Assembly (NCBI GenBank): GCA_964034945.1
Contig: OZ035960.1
Span: forward strand, 29,313,487 to 29,377,486
DNA: 64,000 nt
Direction: 5' to 3'
Source: Chrysopilus asiliformis
Taxonomy: Eukaryota; Arthropoda; Insecta; Diptera; Rhagionidae
How positions within the stretch are numbered: the first letter of the stretch is position 1; each line of letters starts with the position of its first letter. The position numbers were made by a program, and so were the translations under genes. Under the pieces are notes generated by a model. That model searched no databases. It worked only from the letters and a program-made list of their open reading frames with translations, and was not told the origin of the DNA. Shown here piece after piece: positions 10,088 through 21,082 of the stretch.

Positions 10088-12689
10088 CCGGAATGCAGTA
10101 AATTTTAAAGGTGTAGAACAGTGGTTGATAACGTTTTTCAGCTGACGCTCTCTGGAGAATCTATCAAACAGCTGACGCCTTCCTTGAAGAAAACGTTTTT
10201 TGATGCGCCGCAGGTGAAAACGTTTTTTGAAAAAGTTAAACACAAACACAGATCATGTAAAATATTGGACTATGAAACGGTACAGTGTCCGTTAATTGCG
10301 GTAATGTAGCTGCATGTTTCTTTTATTGTTATGACTAGTGCCTTTGTTTGGTTGAGCGCTTAAAATTTATGGTCAACTGATAAAACGACAATAATTTGAT
10401 GTGCAAATTTCAACACCCGGTTCGCGCTCCCGGTTAAAAATCTATGGTTTTTTAAAACTTTTGGTTATCGAAAGAAATTTTAGTAAGGATTTAAAGTTTT
10501 GTGGACTGACAAAATTTTTCTCAAATGATCCAACTTTATGGTCACTGGTTCCACATTTTGATGTACATAAATATTTAAGAATTTAATAATTTCAGCGGTT
10601 TGGGACGGAGGATCCCCGAAGGTTTTTCCTGCAAAAAATTTTCCAAATGATGCAATCTGAATTTTTCGAAAATTTTAACTTTTAGGAGGCCGATATTTTT
10701 TTCCATTGATACTTGAAGTTTCATTACAAAATTGAAGTTTCATATTACAGAAAACATTGAATATATTTGTGTGAAATTCAAAATTTGAATTGATGAAATT
10801 TTAATGTAATTCTGAAATTTCACACGGAGAGAAAAATCATTGGTTGGGTCAACTACGTTTGGTGATTAGCCAACACTACAATGAACATTATGAAATTAAC
10901 AACGAAAGGTATTAAATCAACCATGCAGCGCGATTAAATCAACTAACAACTCATTGTTGACTAAAAACTCTTCACAGATTACAGAAATTGTTTGATTTTA
11001 ACACAAGCGCAGTTGATTTAAATATGGATTCGTGATACATTGATTACGAAGTTATTTAAGTGAAGCTCTGGCTGACTGATCAAATTTTGCCTTCTCTTAT
11101 AATTCTTATGAGGTTTGGGGCAATCGTGCGGTAAAAGTACTTAAGTCGAGTTCTTATGCTGCGTACACACCAAAGATCGCAAGGTGTAAGACAACTCGGC
11201 ACGGGACAATTTTGGTTACTTGCCCTTTCTCACCCGTCCCGGAAATTGACAATGAACGTGATCGTTTTTTTTTTACGAAGTTGACAATGAATGTGATCGC
11301 TAATTGACAATGAACGTGATCTTTTAATTTCGTAGAATAAAGTTGAAATAAACAATGAAATTCGTATCATTTTGATAAACCACAATGTGTCCTTGGTTGG
11401 ATTACACACGAACGAAGTTGACGCAAAATTAACCAATGAATTTCTTCAGATTTTAGTACATTAACCCTTTGTTTAATTTACCAAATAAATGCTGGCTGCC
11501 TCCGCCGCCATACAATACGAAATTTTGTTTAATTTTACAAGTCTTGTTGATTTGAGTTTTCCGTTTGCTAATATTTCTTTGGATTCTCCCGTTTACGCCG
11601 AAGTAAATTGTTTCGCCTGGATTCATATATCTTTATGTCCAACAGTCTATGTAAATAATCTACACACCATTCAGCAACTGCCATAATATTGAATTTGCAA
11701 TTTGGTTTTATGATCGCCAGAGCACATGTGATCTGCAGGTGGAAGAAACCGCAAGAGTACAAGAAAGGATCAAGATCACCATCAGAGATGGAAGTTGAAC
11801 CGCATAACGATACTTTTTGTTTACAAAAATGTCTTCAAGTCTTTCAGCACCAAAGATAAACATCTCGAACGTCCAAATAAAACATTGGTATGGTTAGTGT
11901 GCAGCTAGAATGCTTCTTAGTTGAACTTTTTCGCCTACCGTTTTCCTTTACGGTTGGTACGCTAGAATCACTGAAGGGAAGTTCTCGTATCTGGCCTGTC
12001 AAATTAAATTTGTTTAGATGTTAAACACTAAAATACAACACTTTCGTTCGGTACATTGATAGAAACATTAACATATTTCTCTTAAGGCACATCTTAATAG
12101 TCTAAAGTTCTAGACTCTGCGTGGATCTATCAAGACTTGAACATGTAGTACTCGCATGTATGGACATTAAGCTGTTATTCTAATTTTAGGATTTTCTAAA
12201 TGGAATTAGCATGTGTCGATGGAAATTACTTTAGGAAATGTGTTTCAATCATTATGAATATCTATGACTGTAATGAATATATGTATATGCAATTAAATTT
12301 TATACGTTTTTCATTTCGTTTTCGCAAAATTGATTTAAAATCGGCGGCTGGTTAATTTTTGTCTAGTGCTTACTTAGACCACTTGAGCACATTCCACGTA
12401 TTCAACTGGTTAAAAATTCTTCATGTTTACAAGGATGCATTAAAATTTTATTTGTTTTTCAATTTTTTGGAATTTATGCAACAGAGATGGTGTGTGTTGA
12501 TAATTGGTTTTAATTTATATTCTGCTTTTTTATAGTATTTGGCGAGAAATAGTTTTTGGCGATTTATTATAAAAGTCAAAACCGGATAGAGATGGTAGGA
12601 TCTTTTTAAAGTTCAATTATTGTTGGAAAAATTACCCGTTACTTATTAGAAATTTAAGAATAGCTACAATCACCAAATACCGAATTCGA
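10088..12689. other. Gene-free stretch
   Basis: No exon is supported. The frames at 10121-10309, 10401-10586, 11230-11436 and 11489-11686 lack any domain and have no convincing splice context. Confidence 0.45.
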
Positions 12690-13020
12690 ATGAAAAAAAA
12701 ATTCCATTTGTATGCGGGAGGTGGGGAGGGGGGAGAGAGTAATCCGATTGGATTTTAATGTGTAAAAGAGTTATGTAAAATCATTTCGTCTTTATAATTT
12801 TTTTGATACGATGCACTGTTTGCGATAAAAACACCAAAAACTATTTCACTTGCGAGGTGGAGGGGGAATGGAATGGTCTGATGTTCAAGAACTGAGCCTT
12901 AATTTTTACGAAAAACTTTTCTGTACCAAATTTTAAGTCTTTAGCTCAATCCGCTCGACCGTTGTCGTATTCACGTACGGACAGACAGGCGGTAATAAAA
13001 ATCTTTTGTCCACTCTGGGC
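12690..13020 (+). repeat. Dispersed repeat family R, partial copy (reverse orientation)
   Basis: It contains GTATGCGGGAGGTGGGGAG, the 'ttatgtaaaatcat' word and the 'acggacagacagg' tetranucleotide end of family R. The order is reversed relative to the copy at 5881. It is degenerate and non-coding. Confidence 0.45.
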
Positions 13021-13445
13021 TGGAATCGTGTAAAGTGATAGTCACCTGGGTGATAATTTCAAGTGTTAGCGTAAAATGATCATTTTGAGTATTACCTGAT
13101 AATAAAGTATTTCTAATAAAGCAAGGTTCCAAGTCTTTTTTTTAATCGTAAAAACTTACACTCAGAGAAAAAAGTTTGCCAACTGCAGTTGATTTTTTGG
13201 CTAAGTGAACTTTTGCCATCCTCCAAACAATGTTCACCTGCAGTTGATGGTAAAAATTTACAATCCTTTAAAACGTTTTACAGCTAGTACCTACAGGTGA
13301 AGTTGCAGTAGGGAAATATTTACACTGTATGTACACTGAGAGAAACAAATAGTAAATTTAACTATTTTATAATGGGAAATGGTGACTATTACTAAAATAG
13401 TTAATTTTAATTACAAAAATAGTCAAAATTTAACTTCTTAGTAGT

Positions 13446-13805
13446 CAAAGAACGATGCACGATTTTGCCCCTCTAAACTAACTTTTGAACCCGTGTAGTT
13501 TTCACTTTGGTTGAATACTTTTTGGAAAGGGCACAGTCTCTGGTTTCATCCATATACGGCTTCACGAACCACCGAATTGCAGGGGGACGAACTCTCTCGG
13601 TATTTCTGCAATGATTTCTGTGAAAAATCACGAGACAGTACGTTAACCCCTCACCATCCCCCTGCAATTCGGTGGCTCTTGAAGCCATATATGGATGAAA
13701 CTAGAGACTGTGCCCTTTCCAAAAAGTATTCAACCAACGTGAAAACTACACGGGTTCAGAAGTTAACCCAGGGGCACGAAAAACACTATTTCCTGCATGG
13801 TTCTT
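13446..13805. mobile_element. Foldback element 'CAAAGAACGATGCA', copy 1
   Basis: The left arm CAAAGAACGATGCACGATT is mirrored at the right end by TGCATGGTTCTTT. Longer internal arms read GGAAAGGGCACAGTCTC and complement, and CATCCATATA and complement. A second copy lies at 28369-28665. The overlapping open frames on both strands here are simply the palindrome read twice. Confidence 0.65.
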
Positions 13806-13830
13806 TACTATTTTGTATTTAAATTAACTA

Positions 13831-14529
13831 CAGTAGAGATTTGCTAATTCGAATCAATAGAACCCAGACCTAATTCGAACCACGGAGATTTTCGAATTAC
13901 TGGATACTTTTTTATGGTGGACATTTTGTTTAATACAACAGTCTTAATGACAAAAAAAATATATTTTCAATTTAAAATTAAGTAACAACGTTCCTGCATT
14001 CAAAAAGTATATATACCTATGTGACAACATTCAAATCTATTTAGAGAAACTTTGAAACCAATCTGGCAACACGGTCTGCGACCAACGCGACAACAACACC
14101 AAGACAACCGAAACTGAGGAGAGTAGTGAAGAATCGAGCGCCGAGCTGTTAACTTTTAACGTTTTTTATAACGAGAAATCATCCCACAAATTAATATTTT
14201 TTGTACTGTTTTTGTATAATAAAAACTGTCCCACAACTTGAAATTTTGGCTTCAAAATTAATGCCTGTACAATTAATGCATGTACAGTTACGACAGTACA
14301 TACCACCACGCAAATTTTGCTGGTAAGTGCGTTAGTTATTGTATTCTAGCCATTTCCATGCTCGACAAGAAAAGTTCGAATTACAGAGACTAATATATCA
14401 ACCACACTTCGAATTACAAGATACCCAATATAAAAAAATTGTTCGAATTAGCGTGGTATCCGAATTACCGAGTGTTCGAATTACCGAGTGTTCGAATTAC
14501 CGAGTGTTCGAATTACCGAGTCTCTATTG
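13831..14529. mobile_element. pogo-like element with 16-bp subterminal tandem repeats
   Basis: CAGTAGAGATTTGCTAATTCG at the left pairs with the right end complement CAATAGAGACTCGGTAATTCG. TA flanks both sides (13829-13830, 14530-14531). Next to the right end a 16-bp unit CGAATTACCGAGTGTT is repeated four times. It is non-coding, 699 bp. Confidence 0.7.
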
Positions 14530-14615
14530 TATTTTGTAATGAAAATCAACTATTTTAGCGATAGTCCCGATTTCCCATTACAAATTAGTTAGATTTACTA
14601 TTTTTTCTCAGCGTG

Positions 14616-15656
14616 TACACCATCCAGAAATGAAGTATTCCCTGTCCCAGATGTATTAACCTTACAATAGCTGTACACTTTACTTGTGCCAGTTGAGCAT
14701 ACATCGTGCATCATTGAAAAAAAAAGAACCAATCGACTTCCACAAGTGAACTGTTCACCTGTGGAAGTCGATAGGCTTTCAAAATTTGTACATATGTATT
14801 TTAAATAAGGTTAAGAAAAATACACAACAGTAGTGAAATAGTATTTTAAAATAAAAGCAAAAAAAAAAAAACCGAACTGAACACACGTGAAATTCTATAA
14901 ATGACTTTAAAATTGAATAAATAACCACGCTATCGGGAAGATAATTGCAAAACGCGGAATTAAATAAAACAACATAGGAATCTATCTCCGTTTGGAGTAT
15001 TCGCATAAATCGTGGCCGTAAATCATATAAGAATATCTCGTAATCGTCAGGCAAAGTCATCATGGCTATCATTCAACAACTTTTAACCATGAAGACGCCA
15101 GTTCCGATGCAATTTTCAAAATCAGTTCTTAAAAGATGAACTGTGGATCATCGTCTCCATCGACATGGTTGCAGTGGATAATGATCCCGATATGATAAAA
15201 AACGTAATTTTCTACAAGATGTTTGTTTCTCCCTGCATCTTGAAACGCCATCATTCTTCAAACTACGCGATCTTGGCGATTTCCTCAGAATTTGTGCAAT
15301 TTGGTTTGGCTCGCGATTAACGCAATTTAAAAATTCGTTTTTTGTGGATCCCGAACTGAATATTTGCCACAAAAAAAATGAAGAATTTCATTCTGTACAA
15401 GTGGTAGATTCCATTAGCTACTGTGTTATTATTTATGTGTTGACAATAACTGAGGTCGTCATTAAGATTTACAATTTCTTTGGGATATTTTGAATTTTTT
15501 GAAAGCTGAAAATGTTAGTTGAAAGTTAATACCGGTATGAAATTTTAAAAAATAGTAATAAGTTTTCCTTTTATTAACCCTTGATTCAAAAAACTATCAT
15601 TAAAGTGAAAAAATTAATTACCATATTTTTTAACATTTTATTTTCTTTCCTTCCAG
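14616..15656. other. Gene-free stretch, 3' end of Frizzled intron
   Basis: A small hairpin sits at about 14733-14775 (CGACTTCCACA and complement). A run without stops occurs on the + strand at about 15200-15492, but it has no start, no homology I recognise and no clear donor. The segment ends in the acceptor TTCTTTCCTTCCAG at 15643-15656. Confidence 0.4.
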
Positions 15657-16309
15657 GAGCATGCTTCGTTGGCAACCAATCGGACAAAGGCCTAAGGATA
15701 CTAGTAGCACTGCCATTGTTTTGCTATTGGATTTTCGGTTCAGTAAATCTGTTTGCCGGGTATCTGGTCCAACGACGTGCTAAAACACTTCCAGTGACAC
15801 TACCTAATCCGGTACCGCAATCATCTCTAGTCAACCTAAATGGCGTCGGAACATTCCTGTTTATCTACTGCATCCCGAATGCACTTCTCCTGATTGCAGT
15901 CTTCTATGAATTTGGAAACACTGACATTTGGTTGAATTTACCGCAGCCATCATTTGAGCCGGTGGCCCCGATAAAGGCTCCAATGTGGCCCTTCATGATG
16001 AGAGCCTTCATGGAGTTAACCATCGGCGTGATTTCATCGGCCTGGGCACTGGGTCCAAGGATCTCAACTTTCTATAAAAATCGTTTCACTTCACAGTACA
16101 AGCAGACTCCTACGAAATATCCGCCGACAGCCTACAGTACTGCTTCATATCAAACTGTATGCCAGCCAAGTGCCGTTATGACGGTGGATAAACTCAATCG
16201 TTGTCCTCGAAAATATCCGGCACATAATCCTCCGGGTAGTAGGAAACCTCGCGGCTACAAAATGTCCTCGCAATCACTCAGTTTAACCGGAAATGAAACC
16301 GTTCTCTAA
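15657..16309 (+). CDS. Frizzled-family receptor, 3' terminal exon (partial gene)
   Basis: This exon encodes the end of a seven-pass Wnt receptor. After a pyrimidine-rich acceptor, a phase-1 glycine codon opens GACFVGNQ, the conserved Frizzled block before membrane segment 5. Three hydrophobic segments follow: one around ALPLFCYWIFGSVNLFAGY, one around GVGTFLFIYCIPNALLLIAV with VFYEF, and one around MRAFMELTIGVISSAWALG. The cytoplasmic tail ends NETVL, a class I PDZ-binding type terminus as in several Frizzleds. The KTxxxW motif that normally follows the last membrane segment and recruits Dishevelled is not recognisable; the position reads RISTFYKNRF. The Cys-rich Wnt-binding domain and segments 1-4 are not in the window, so upstream exons must lie beyond its start, giving an intron of at least 15.6 kb. 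Family assignment is strong; the paralogue (perhaps a fz3-like one) is a guess. Confidence 0.85.
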
Positions 16310-16467
16310 TACATACCAGAGGAAATCATTTAAACAAACTATAAAACTGTTATAAATTATTATTAATTGTAGTAACCGAAAGACGTACTATTACTCTATT
16401 TAGAATGCCTTACAAAGTATGAGTAGCGTCAAGTATCCATTAGGTTTTAAGTCGTTATAAAATATTT

Positions 16468-16473
16468 AATAAA
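16468..16473 (+). terminator. AATAAA polyadenylation signal of the Frizzled gene
   Basis: The canonical hexamer lies about 160 bases after the Frizzled stop codon. It is the first good signal downstream. A second AATAAA is at about 16957, beyond a MITE. Confidence 0.6.
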
Positions 16474-16515
16474 ATTCGTATAGCATAGATTAGCTTTCTT
16501 TTGTAATGCCGCGTG

Positions 16516-16925
16516 TAGAGTCTGACCGAGGGTCAGTGTTTGGCGGAAGACGAAACCGAACTTTGGCACTTTTCTTAACCGAAGCTTTGCATAAAAGCTT
16601 CATCTCAGTAAGGGAAAAGTAATTGCGGTACTATTCACCAATTTTCGCCGCCTCTAGACGCGTTGAATTTTTTAATGAAAATTTGAGTGGGCGCAATTTT
16701 AGCCCAAGACATCAAGAAATTTCTGACAAACGGGACATTTCAATGGCAAGCCACGGAAAAAAAATTTATGTCTAATAGAAATGAGGTTTTAGAGGGAAAA
16801 ATACGCCAAATTTTTGTTTCCATTGCGTTGATATTTGACAGTTCGCTTGCCAAACCTTCGGCGAATTTTGGCCGAAGGTGGCCGAAGCCTAAGCCGAAGC
16901 CGAATCTTTAATCGGTCGGACTCTA
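16516..16925. mobile_element. hAT-like MITE
   Basis: The termini TAGAGTCTGACCGA and the complement of TAGAGTCCGACCGA flank 410 bp without coding sequence. The bordering octamers GCCGCGTG (16508-16515) and GTCGCATG (16926-16933) agree at six of eight positions. That fits a decayed 8-bp target duplication as in hAT elements. It lies just past the Frizzled 3' end. Confidence 0.65.
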
Positions 16926-16933
16926 GTCGCATG

Positions 16934-18150
16934 TTTACATTTGCTATTCACATTTAATAAAGACTCAAAGACAAAATATATTCAATCCATAATTATATTT
17001 TTGTTTTTAAATTTTTTTATAAAAAAAGAATCTAACTATGTATTTATTAACCAACCGTAATAAAGCCATGAATAAAGTAACATCTAAAACTAATGTAAAA
17101 ACTACTTAAAGTCTATATACCACCGCAATTTCCGAGATTAGCTCTAATAAACTAAAATCTATTGATTTTTTATTGTCGAAATGCAATCAAAAATAATTTA
17201 TCTTGCCTTACAGTATGCTAAAAATCTGATATAAAATATCTTAATTTAACTGAGATCAGAGAAAATCTTTAGTGCCATTTAATACTTTTGTAAATATTTT
17301 CAAAACTTAAATTTTAAGTATTTAATTAAAAATAAAATCATCGTTTCTACTGTTTATTATTTTATTATGATTACACTTATCTCTGCTTAAGATATTGAAA
17401 CAACTTAATTTATTTGATTGTGATATTATATTAATATCGAAATAAATATTAATTTTAAAATAAAGATAGCCGTTTTCTTTATTGAATTTATTTTTCAGCG
17501 TTTTTAGGAAATCGGAGTACCTACAGTTTTACCTTTTCTGTATATAACAAAAAAAATTTGTGTTTGAGGTAAATTTTAGAGTAAGCTGCTTATATTGCCA
17601 AGCTGACCATGGCCAATTTGAGTTTTTATAACTTTTGGCGGTAAAACACCATACAAATATTGGCAGATTTCTAGGCGTGAGAGGAGTGGTTCAATAGAAT
17701 TCAGATGTATGGAAAAGTTGTGTAAAATTGTTATGTAAATACTTCCTACAAGTACAGTTTTGCGATTTGACGCGTCGTTTATGTGGGATGTTGTAAGCAA
17801 CTTTGCTCATCAACGAACTTAAGCTTGATTTATTGTCAAACGCTGCTATGGCATCGAAAGACATGAATTTTTATTAGTCTTCGAAAAAAAAGAGGTTGTG
17901 TATGCGACGTATATCTATCTACAAGTATGTATCTATGTAAGTATGCTGTGATTTTCTCGTGAAAATATCGAGTTGAAATTTTTCGGTGTTGTGTGTAGTA
18001 TAGCATCAGAAAGGACTTTTTACATATTTCCACTCTGTGTGATATGTGCGCAGTCAAACTAAGTACTTTTATCAAAGTTCTCCAAGGACGAATGTACTTC
18101 ATCATCCCTATTCTCATGCTTAGCAACAGCAAGTTGGAGATTGCACAATT
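16934..18150. other. Gene-free intergenic stretch
   Basis: Very AT-rich, with no exon or RNA gene seen. The minus-strand frames at 17576-17800 and 17836-18132 carry no recognisable domain. Confidence 0.45.
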
Positions 18151-18154
18151 TGCA

Positions 18155-18245
18155 AATGTTCTGCTATTGTCTATTGTGCCACGAAAAAAAAACAGTCTGA
18201 AGATCGACTAACACACTAGGCCCAATAGAGAATAGCAGAACATTC
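18155..18245. repeat. Inverted repeat
   Basis: AATGTTCTGCTATTGTCTATT is mirrored about 60 bp later by AATAGAGAATAGCAGAACATT. It is probably the end of a short foldback MITE. Confidence 0.5.
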
Positions 18246-18879
18246 CCGCTGTGAAATTCAACTCAAGTACAAGCAGTCCAGTGCTCAAAATTCTTAGATT
18301 TTTTTCAAAAAAAAGGGTGCTAAGAAATTCCCAAAAGATCTCCAGTGTGGAAAAAAAAAAGAAAAATTGTGTTATCCGGAAAAGAAAGCGGAATCTCACG
18401 AAGAATTGTTTTGTACCACAGAAGAAAATAGGATCTCAAGAGTGGCTTCAAGCCTCTTCCGGAAAGGCTAAAATTGGCCACACGGTTTGCGAGCACTGGA
18501 GCGAAGTCTGGAACCACTCCTGTTAAAAATTTTTTTATTCAGACCACATTTTTGAAGATTAGTCACTTGGTCAATTTTTTTTTCTGTTGTGACCCACCTG
18601 AGCAAAACCTACCCCCTCTCTCCCCTGCGGCTAGCCTGATTGACGTGCCGCTCAGTGTTGAGTCACGGGCCAGACTTAGCACCTTAAAATAGGAGCGGTC
18701 TGGTCTCATAACATGTGGCACTGCTTCGGCAAACCCGTTTTCCGCTAACATCGTTAGAGCACTGGGAGAAATTGGGCATATAGTCAAATCAAGAATCCTC
18801 ATTTGATTTAACTGTTTTTCATTTGTGGTCCAAAATCAAATGTCTATACTCTATGTGAGAATAATATAGAAGTATATTA

Positions 18880-19390
18880 AATACTTCGGGCACAAAAATG
18901 GAGTACATCAGGGTGTTTGGATGATAAAAGATTTTGTCCGTTCGCCTGTCGGTCCGTGAACACGATAACTTTCAAAAGGATTGAGCTTGAGACAAGAAAT
19001 TTTCTATGGTTCCATTTCTCATAAATGGCAAGGCTAAGTCCTTGAACGGGCAAATTCGGATTAGTCCTTTCTCCCACCCCCATACAAACGAAACAGTTTT
19101 TTGCATTTTCTCGAAAACGGTTAGTCTTATCGAAAAAAATATAAAGGTAAAATGTGCTTAGAATAGGCATTTTCATAACTCATCCATATTTAAAAATTCA
19201 GTTGAACCACTCGTCCCTCCCCCCTACAAATGGAATACTTTTTGTCCATTTTCTCGAAAACGGTGCATAGTATCGAAAAATTTATTAAGACGAAATGTGT
19301 TTAGAATATGATTTTACATAACCATTCCATAAATCAAAATCCAAGCGGACTACTCCTTCCCCCTCTCCCACACGAAGGGATTTTGTTTGT
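18880..19390 (+). repeat. Dispersed repeat family R, copy
   Basis: It has the CACAAAAATGGAGTACATCAGG start region, a short GTCCGTTCGCCTGTCGGTCC tract and two tandem sub-units each containing TTTCTCGAAAACGGT and ATAACTCATCC or ATAACCATTCC. It is non-coding and lies between the Frizzled and CTF18 genes. Confidence 0.6.
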
Positions 19391-21082
19391 CAGATTCGGA
19401 TTCAGCGATCCCAAATTACTCAGAAAAGAGCGTTATATCGGCACCAGAGTGAACGTCGGCTTGTTTAATCAATTTTGGTCGAATAAAGATTGCCTTCGAT
19501 AGTAGATTTCCTTCGATACTAGATAGTCCATCAAAAATAAGCTACATGAAGCCACCCCAGGTTGGTAATCAAAAAATGACTTTTTTCAGATCAAATTTTT
19601 TTTGCATGAAATTGATTTCAAATTTGGGTAAAAAAAAGTCTGAAATTATGTCACGTTTCGTATAGATAGTGGATATTAAAATTTGACGTCCATAAAATTT
19701 TATCCGCGAAAAATTCGTAATTTTTTTTTTGTGGCATAGAGTTTTTACTCTGTTGTTTCGCCGTTGCCCAAAATTTTACTGTGGAATAAAAAAAAGATAT
19801 TTTTAAATTTAAGAATAGTTTACTGTGCATGAGGGTTTCTTAGAATGAATTTTTTTTTAGATGAGTATTTTTAATTAAAAAGTAAGAGGTTTTTAGACCA
19901 ATACTAAGCGTGGTGACACTTAAATCTCAAGTCCGTAGAATTTGAGGCTCTTGTGACCGAGTTGTGACTAGTCTTCGGTCACAGACAATCACCAGAATAG
20001 GGCTGTAATTCTGAAACGAATTAATTTCGAATTTTAAAATTGTTTCGAATAGAAATACAAACAGAAGCCAATATGGAAGAAATCTCATTCATAAAAGAAA
20101 ATGCGTTTTATAAATCATAACAAAACATTCCCAATTTAATTTAAATAACAAAATTTTTAGTCCTGCCTTTGGAAACTATTATAAACAGCGTATGGATCCG
20201 TTTTTTATTTACATTTCAATACAATTTCAATATTTTTCTCAATACAAAAAACAAAATTTGGTCACTCAATATATTCACCGTTCGTTAGGATTAGACTGGC
20301 TTACTAGAATGTGGCCATCGGAAAACCGTTGAAGATTCATAAATTTGCGAATAGTTTCCAAACGTCTTATTTCGAAAATTTTGTTGAAAAAATCAACCTT
20401 CTTTTGAGTTTTTTTTAAACAATTTCTTTTGTTTAAACTTTTTGAGCCCTTATTGCATAATAGTACTTAAATTTACCGACTAAAACATTGTTCGTTCAAA
20501 TCTGTGATAAAACAAAAAAAAAAACTTGCTAGGAGTTTATTTAATTAAAGATGAACTACTAACATTCACAACACATGAAATTGCGAATGGATCTCGAGAA
20601 CAATTTTCAAATCAAGAACTTTTACCTTTAGCCAGAACCTTGGAATTTCAAAGATGTTTTCCTCGAATCATATAATCAAAATTTTTGACTACAACCACTC
20701 GGGAAATTGTCAAACTTTTTAAAGATTTGAATTTCTGCTTCTGCTTTGGAGTTTCTTCTCATCTACCAGAATTGAGAACAAATTTGAAGAACGAAGTAAA
20801 TTCATGAAGAAACTGAGGTAGATCGGAGATTTCACAAAACCGCCACGTCAAATAGTGGCGTTAAATCGCGTGCTTTGATTTGGTAAAATTTATAGTTCAA
20901 TGGAATTAAGAGTTTTATAAGGCAAAGCTTTCAGAAAAAGCTTTTTTTGACATTTGAGGGTATTTATGATTGTCAATTTGACAATTCAATTAGGCGGGAA
21001 GTGGAAAAAAGGTTTTGTTTTGATTTGCATGTTGAAAATTAGTAATTTTTTTATTGATTGAGCGAATAAAATCCCTTAAATC
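19391..21082. other. Intergenic region upstream of CTF18
   Basis: No exon or RNA gene is seen. It must contain the CTF18 promoter, but no confident TATA box or initiator can be singled out in this AT-rich sequence. Confidence 0.45.

Larger units (their letters stand above)
13334..14615. mobile_element. MITE 'TAGTAAATCTAAC' family, copy 1, split by two later insertions
   Basis: The ends CACTGAGAGAAAC...TAGTAAATTTAAC and the complement of CACGCTGAGAAAAAATAG are the same termini as the uninterrupted 270-bp copy at 36221-36490. Here the halves are separated by a foldback element (about 13446-13805) and a pogo-like element (13831-14529). The order of insertion is therefore readable. Confidence 0.7.

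Noticed and set aside
13473..13822. Two overlapping open frames with nearly the same protein on opposite strands
   Set aside because: The DNA is a palindrome, so the same peptide appears on both strands. It is not a gene pair.
15200..15492. Stop-free + strand run of about 100 codons just upstream of the Frizzled exon
   Set aside because: No ATG, no recognisable homology to Frizzled or any family, and no clear splice sites. Expected by chance in AT-rich DNA.
18251..18802. Cluster of overlapping frames on both strands between Frizzled and CTF18
   Set aside because: No domain recognised, and the frames overlap one another on opposite strands. Possibly a decayed transposon, but not supportable.
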